DNA of 64,000 nt, taken from Roridomyces roridus (lineage: Eukaryota > Basidiomycota > Agaricomycetes > Agaricales > Mycenaceae). Below, piece by piece: positions 58,494-64,000 of the stretch (position 1 is the first letter of the stretch; every line of letters starts with the position of its first letter). The stretch is from contig JARKIF010000131.1 of NCBI GenBank assembly GCA_029378245.1, positions 1 through 64,000 of the forward strand, written 5' to 3'. The translations under genes and the position numbers were made by a program. The notes beneath the pieces are model-generated. The model did not search any database, was not told the origin of the DNA, and was given only the letters and a program-made list of their open reading frames with translations.

Positions 58494-60392
58494 ATGGCGG
58501 GCGATACAACTTTCGATGCCATGTTCGGTGAAGATCTCAAACAGCGCGCTGCGAAACTCGTCGTCGAACATGGAATTTCCTACACCGAAGCTCTCAAAAA
58601 AGCTGAAGAGCAGATGCGGCAAAATAACCCGTTCATTCCTCCTGCCCATGGATGTCCTGTGAACGACCTGCCTCCCGAGCTGCTTGCACATATCTTTGAG
58701 CTGGGGCGCCAGATGGATATCGAGGAGGCGTATGCTGATGATTTCTCGGACGACGGGCTAGACGATGAGGATGAGGAGTGGACCGATGAGGAGGATGGAG
58801 ATGACGATGAGGAAGTGGATGAGGTGGTGGTCGAGCACGAGGAGGACGTGCGGATGTCCAGTCCCGTGAAGCCAAGAGCGCGACCACCGATACCAGGTAG
58901 CTTCCCGGGCCAGGAGGACGAAGCAGATGACGAAGAGGAGGATGGCGACGACGACGCGATGGATGACGACGATGACGACGACGAGGATGACGAAGACGAT
59001 CGGCCGTTCCAGGAACTCGCGTCGCATGTCTGTCGGCACTGGCGCGAGATCGCTCTTGGGACCCACACGCTCTGGACGCGGGTCGAGTTTGAGGGGCATC
59101 CCAATATGGAGCGTGCCCGGGCGTGGATTGACCGTGCTAATGGCCTCCCGCTTGAAATCACTGTCGATTGCACCAGTATGCATGAACCAGGCGCGCATGA
59201 CGACGATCCAGAGCCAGAACCTCAGGAAGTCTTGCTCGTTTCCTATGACCCGACTACAGGCACGCTCACCTCGACCACCCACACCGGACCTCCACTCCCC
59301 AACTTGGAGGCACCCCCTCAGCAACCGTGTGTCCCAGTCGAAGGCCTCGTCGCTATCCTCGACATGATCATTCCCCACGTCGAGCAATGGCGCGTGCTCG
59401 AAATCCACGTCAACACGTACGACTACATGCACAAGGTCATGCAGCGCCTCGCAGCCTGCTCTTCAGCACCAATACTGGAGGAATTTGGGCTTTACACCTA
59501 CGACGACACGGAGGAGTACAATGTCTTTGAGCCTCCCGAGCTCGCGACGCGGTTGGTGCCTTTCCACGGGATCGTGCCCCATTTGACCCATGTCTCCTTC
59601 TGGGGAGTACATATTGCCTGGGACGAGTCGACCTCGTTTTTGCGTGAGCTGCGTGATATCGAGCTTGCTTACCACGCCAAAGACGTCCGTCCGTCTTTCG
59701 AGACGTTCCGTGCCATTCTGGACGCGTCTCCGCAGCTGGAAGTTCTATCACTCTGTCTTTCGGGTCCTGTGGGGGACATGGAGACTGTAGAGGTGCCCTC
59801 GCTACGCGGCCTCGTACTGTGCTATCTCGAGTCCGAGTACGCCAAGCCGCTCATGCAGGCACTTGTCCTCCCTGCCCTGGAGGAACTCACGCTGGCGATG
59901 CAAGACGAGGACTTTACCGAGTTTGCAACACAGCTCGCGACGCCGGCGCGCGGCGAGGCGCGGTCCTTACTTTCGGGTCTAACTTCGCTCAAACTAAAAA
60001 GTCTGCCGTGTAGTAACGCCGCGGCTGCTGCCTTCATGGGGCAACTCTCGGGTCTGCGGAGGCTCAACCTCAATTGCTCGGGCGAGGACGAGATGATGCA
60101 GTTTTTCGAGCTATTGCAGGAGGTTGCGCCTGGTCAGACGGCGCCTTTGTACTGCCCAAAGTTGGAGACGTTGCGGACCGAGGGTGTTGATGGGCCTTTG
60201 GTGCGGAAACTTATTACGACACGCAGAACGGCGGGAGCACCGATTGATGACTTGTCTATAAGTGGGAGGGACGAGGTGACTCGGAAGGACGAGAACTGGT
60301 TCAGGGCCAACTTGAAGACATTCGAGTTCTTTGAGCCGTCCGACTCGGAGGATGAGCTGGTTGCTGTGGACGAAGACGATGAGCAGGATTAA
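58494..60392 (+). CDS. F-box protein with an acidic insertion inside the F-box
   Basis: This is one uninterrupted ORF of 632 residues with no intron, unlike its neighbours. The first F-box helix, VNDLPPELLAHIFELGRQMD, is followed by about 100 residues that are almost all Asp and Glu (for example EEWTDEEDGDDDEEVDEVVV). Only then does the second half of the F-box follow, FQELASHVCRHWREIALGTH, and next LWTRVEFEGHPNMERARAWI. The C-terminal half is leucine-rich-repeat-like (GLVLCYLESEYAKPLMQALV, LSGLTSLKLKSLPCSN, GLRRLNLNCSGED). The tail is acidic again. Confidence 0.85.
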   Translation: MAGDTTFDAMFGEDLKQRAAKLVVEHGISYTEALKKAEEQMRQNNPFIPPAHGCPVNDLPPELLAHIFELGRQMDIEEAYADDFSDDGLDDEDEEWTDEEDGDDDEEVDEVVVEHEEDVRMSSPVKPRARPPIPGSFPGQEDEADDEEEDGDDDAMDDDDDDDEDDEDDRPFQELASHVCRHWREIALGTHTLWTRVEFEGHPNMERARAWIDRANGLPLEITVDCTSMHEPGAHDDDPEPEPQEVLLVSYDPTTGTLTSTTHTGPPLPNLEAPPQQPCVPVEGLVAILDMIIPHVEQWRVLEIHVNTYDYMHKVMQRLAACSSAPILEEFGLYTYDDTEEYNVFEPPELATRLVPFHGIVPHLTHVSFWGVHIAWDESTSFLRELRDIELAYHAKDVRPSFETFRAILDASPQLEVLSLCLSGPVGDMETVEVPSLRGLVLCYLESEYAKPLMQALVLPALEELTLAMQDEDFTEFATQLATPARGEARSLLSGLTSLKLKSLPCSNAAAAAFMGQLSGLRRLNLNCSGEDEMMQFFELLQEVAPGQTAPLYCPKLETLRTEGVDGPLVRKLITTRRTAGAPIDDLSISGRDEVTRKDENWFRANLKTFEFFEPSDSEDELVAVDEDDEQD

Positions 60393-60611
60393 GTACTATT
60401 CCTAGACTACTATTACATCTATCCGTGTCAGGAACTAGAAGCTGTGCGGGTAACGGGAAACGTGAGACGCGCGCCCATCTTGAATCTGACAGATACGAGA
60501 TGGGAAGCAATTGGTGGCACTTGACATCTGTTTGGGCATCAGCCATATATCACAGCTGTAACCGGCTACCTTGATTCTCTCACCGCCCTCCTCGCTCCTC
60601 CCTACCTTGCA

Positions 60612-61953
60612 ATGTCGGGATCGGGAATACCAGGATTGCCCGCTAGTCTGGATTTGTCGCCGCACCTGTCGGCTCACAAATATTTCCTCGTCTGCACATT
60701 GACTGTCGCGGCCTGGGACACGCTTGTTCTCTCCCCTCGCACATGGAGGCTCTGGCGGAATGGCGGGTGGCCTGTTCTTAAGATTATTTTCCACTTTATG
60801 CGCGTCTTCATGCCTATCGAGTTTGCTATCGTGGGTGAGCACATCCCCCAAACCACCACCACTGGGCCCTCAATTTCGTCTAGCTGTCGGTTTCTTTGAC
60901 ACCAAATGGTCCATTAGCGTGCGTAAACTTGGACTCGTACTGCCGCTGCTTGCTCATATTCTTCTTGTAGACCTGCGAGAAGTTCTATCTCTTCGAGCCC
61001 ATTTGCACTGCGATTCTGCTCGCCGCGGCCTCTGGTACGGACCAGGGCGCATCTTTGCTTGCAAACATGAAACTGACTGCCTCCAGCTGTGCATGTTATC
61101 CGCATTCACGCCATCTACGACCGCAATCGCACCGTCCTCATGGGCATGGGCTCTCTTTTCGCCATTCAGGTCGTCGTTACCGCCGTCTGCTGTGGCTTTT
61201 ACCGATGTAGGCGGACGGACTTGTATTTAATTGCCAGCTTTCTCACGTCTAAATAGCCGTCCCCCTGCTCCAGGGTCAGGGATGCATCGCTGGACCCAGG
61301 CACAACTGGGTCGGCATCTACTGGGTGGCGCCGACATTGCTCTACACCGCCTCGGCGGTGCTTGCGCTCATGCGGTCCATTAACTCGCTTCAGGCGAAGC
61401 CGCTCAGCGCGTGGAAACTCATGCTCCGCGATGGCCTTAACCTCTATGGGGTCCGTATATATCACCGAGCAAGAGGACGAGACCACTAACGTCCGAATAA
61501 CAGGCTATCTGGATCGTCAACATGGTCAACATGCTATTCTGGTTCATCATGAAGGCCGACGACATCTCGGACCCCATCAAGACCGTCGTGACCAGCATGG
61601 CTGCTGTTCTCACCACTTCCATGACCCTCCGCATCATCCTCGGCATCCGGGGCACCCTCGTTCACGGAGGGTCCTTTGCCCTCACTGGTTCGTCCGCGCC
61701 CACCGGTTCCAGCCGCGGAACGCACGTCATCTCTACCTCTCGCTCCGTTGCAGCTCCCACCCACTCGACGCCGCACACCTACACCCTCGATGACATGCGC
61801 TCCAAGCCCGAGGCGGTGTGGGAGGACAACAAGGGTATGGCACCGGGTGACGACAAGGCGCTCGGCATTGACGAGCGGGCTGTCACTCCGCCGAACATTG
61901 GTGTCAAGGTGACTATTGACCGCGAGGTGGGCTACGATTCGTACGCCAAGTAG
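60612..61953 (+). CDS. Multi-pass membrane protein, DUF6533-like
   Basis: It encodes about six or seven hydrophobic segments in a layout common to basidiomycete orphan membrane proteins: YFLVCTLTVAAWDTLVL, VLKIIFHFMRVFMPIEFAIV, ICTAILLAAASAVHVIRIHA, LFAIQVVVTAVCCGFY, NWVGIYWVAPTLLYTASAVL, IVNMVNMLFWFIM and TVVTSMAAVLTTSMTLRIIL. A Ser/Thr-rich cytosolic tail ends in EVGYDSYAK. Five introns are inferred, all in frame. Assignment to DUF6533 rests on topology and the tryptophan/aspartate pattern in the first helices and is tentative. No function is known. Confidence 0.6.
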
Positions 61954-62652
61954 ACGTGGGCAGCCCAAAATTTCACCACATACTACTCTTTCTGCGATGG
62001 GATCTGACGGCGGAGGATTTACTTACTATATTGACTTGCTTTCTGTTATCCTACATATGTGTGTTTTCGATGTGTATGATATAAATTATTCTGTTCCAAA
62101 AAACATCAGTGTTCCTGGAAGATGGATGAACAGCTGAGGTAGCGTCTTGATTGAGATGATTGCGGGGTAGTGAGATTGAAATAGAGCGAGCGAGGAACCA
62201 GCGATCCAACAGAGCAGCTTGGAAGGCCTTGAACCTTCTGCATCTGTCACTCGAGACCAGACAGTAATCTCGCAAGTATAATTGGTGAATGGAAACGACG
62301 ACCAGGTCGACCGCATGCATTGCTAGAAATGACTTCTTCGGGAGTATACTTTGAAAAAAGCCTCAGTTGCCGAAAGAAAACTCGCAATCTGTTCTGTACA
62401 AATTTGCATCCGACCAAGTGGAGATTGGGTGACCTGGGTCGGGGTTCTATATGCATTCTAGACGCTTCTCCCAGCTGAGAGTATTTCCGGTGATTGTGTG
62501 TTGCATTCCAGGTTCATAAACGTCGTATCAATTACAGGGGGTATATCCAAAAGTCCTTCCGTGATATCAGAACTTTGACCTTCTGAACTTGGTGTTTCTG
62601 AATGAAGGTAATGGCTCAGTTTTCAACACCGCCTCGAATCAATGGAATACAC
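61954..62652. other. Intergenic, convergent 3' ends
   Basis: About 700 AT-richer bases between two convergent genes. ORFs here are short and unconserved in appearance. No RNA gene, repeat or transposon feature was recognised. Confidence 0.5.
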
Positions 62653-63557
62653 TCACGGCCGAACACCCATGCAATAGCAGGCCCTCGCAGACAAAGCGAT
62701 TACAGCCAGCCATGTCAACACCGCCGCAGCCTGTCGGTTTCAATCATAAGTAAGTAGGATGAAGAAAAAGGAGACAAGTTGCTTACAAGACCCATCCAAG
62801 GCGCGTTCCCCCATTGAACTCCGAGCTGCAGCTCCCCCTCGAGGCTGGGTAATTGACTCTTGGCTACAAGCACAAGCGCCAGGTCAATACCAAACACAGC
62901 GGTGGTAACCATGGCCGTGATAATAGCCAGCACGAGCGATAGGATGGTGAGTCCATGGGACGCGAGGAACAGCGAGGAGAAGAGCGTGATGAAGGAGAGG
63001 CCTGCGGCGATGGGATGCAGGACGAGCACGAACAACAAGACTTGCGAAACGGCGTTGATCACACCCTGCGATACGTCCGTCAACGCGACGATGTCTGCTG
63101 GGATCGTGTATCCAAGCATGGGCCCGAAGCATTGTCCGTTATTCGCGAAGAACGTCGGCTGCGTGGATACAAGGTCATGATATAATCTCAACTCGCACGG
63201 TAAAAGGAACGCACTGCGTTTAGGACACTAACACGGAGATGAGGCACATTTTGAGGCGTCAGCAAAGGGCTCACCTCGTAGCACATACACCCCACACCCC
63301 GAACCTCAGCTCAGTAGCGACAGAAGTCGCCGGTTGACTGTGATGTTGCTCATTGAGAATTCGATTCGACGCGCAAAATAGGGTGACATGTCTGACCCAG
63401 TCCGCGTAGAAAAGACGCTAAGCAAGTAAATTGTCTTGATGATGGTGAGAGACAGCGACACGAGCAAGGAGAGCAGAAACGCGGAAAAGAGCAGAGCGAC
63501 GCAGACGAAGCTCAGTGTGACATGGGCGACGAGAGGGCGGTGGTGGGGTTTGACCAT
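62653..63557 (-). CDS. PalI/SUR7-family four-transmembrane protein
   Basis: This is a membrane protein with the PalI/SUR7 topology; the family acts in eisosomes, endocytosis or ambient-pH sensing. The first helix is VTLSFVCVALLFSAFLLSLL, ending IIKTIYLL. The extracellular loop has LRFGVWGVC and NNGQCFGPMLGYTIP with conserved G-x-W-G-x-C and C. The other helices are VSQVLLFVLVLHPIAAGLSF, LASHGLTILSLVLAIITAMV and AAAVLTWLAVIALSARACYC, preceded by the QWGNAPWMGL signature. Three introns are inferred. The region between LRFGVWGVC and NNGQCFG may contain a further intron that I cannot place. Confidence 0.78.
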
Positions 63558-64000
63558 GGCGGAGTTGCGTAGGTCCACCGCGCCAAGCAACTTAAGCTGC
63601 AGCTTGAGGGGCGAAGCAGAGACCAGGTCACCAGGAGCATGACATACGGCTAAAGTGGAGAAGCCGCTTCCATTTTAAGGTCACCCACGTTGTCGACTTT
63701 CTTCTTCCAGAGGCTGCCAGCATGCAGCGAGTGTGCTGGCTCATTGTCCTTGAAGCACCCATTCATTCGCAGAGGCTTCCAAGTCATTAGGAGCCATTAG
63801 GAGCGAGCTGAGAACTGAGACCATGAGCGTTGACGCGTCGACGCGAGTGCGGGCATAAGCGGACTTTGGACCGAAGCAAATCCAGTTTGCAAACCTCTTG
63901 CCGTCTACTCTAATAACGCCACGAACACGTAGTAACTGAATTACATCTGACCCTTCCGCATCAGGTTTCTCCTTACCCGGCGCCTCTCCCCTCCAAGTCC
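63558..64000. other. Right edge, non-coding in this window
   Basis: These last 440 bases are upstream of the PalI/SUR7 gene. No supportable ORF or RNA gene was found. A short duplication, ATTAGGAGCCATTAGGAGC, lies at about 63786-63805. Confidence 0.4.

Noticed and set aside
58758..59432. 224-residue minus-strand ORF rich in Val and Ile
   Set aside because: It is the complement of the acidic GAG/GAT stretch in the F-box gene, so the hydrophobic composition is a by-product.

Overview
The window is nuclear DNA of a filamentous basidiomycete, most likely an Agaricomycete. The genes are packed about 100-300 bases apart and interrupted by many 45-65 base GT-AG introns, so most proteins are only readable across several short exons. 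The gene families also fit: Pet127, RGS/Rax1-like, PalI/SUR7, expanded F-box and HNH-like families, and a PIN-like auxin carrier. No tRNA, rRNA, transposon or CRISPR array was recognised.

Layout. 0-5 kb: the 3' end of a glutathione S-transferase, mitochondrial ribosomal protein mL58, a minus-strand gene that reads as a SET domain fused to tRNA adenosine deaminase subunit TAD3, and ALG7. These last three genes carry a dense series of single-base frame breaks. 5-20 kb: isocitrate lyase, a basidiomycete kinase-like protein, a cytochrome P450, F-actin capping protein alpha, a MARVEL-type membrane protein, ARL8, PET127, TRAPPC6/Trs33 and a CoA-binding protein. 20-31.5 kb: a PIN-like carrier, a CK1-type kinase, pyruvate decarboxylase, an RGS/Rax1-like membrane protein and a secreted protein with a duplicated domain. 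32-43.5 kb: a mitochondrial coiled-coil protein divergent from POP1, Borealin divergent from ERG26, a PLK4/SAK-type kinase with altered catalytic residues, and a UspA protein. 43.5-49 kb: an accessory island of three HNH-like paralogues, an HNH fragment and a broken zinc-finger/RING copy. 49-64 kb: an M3 oligopeptidase, LAG1 ceramide synthase, CDC123, the intact zinc-finger/RING gene, ribosomal protein eS19, two F-box proteins, a multi-pass membrane protein and a PalI/SUR7 protein.

Most genes are unrelated housekeeping loci and do not form a metabolic cluster. The points most worth a second look are the SET-TAD3 fusion, the PLK4-like protein with K-to-R, HRN and DFD changes, a 9-base microexon in ARL8, the RING/HNH chimera whose breakpoints can be read against the intact copy 9 kb away, a CK1 kinase with two C-terminal repeats, and the clustering of frame breaks in the first 5 kb. 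That clustering looks like local consensus error rather than gene death.
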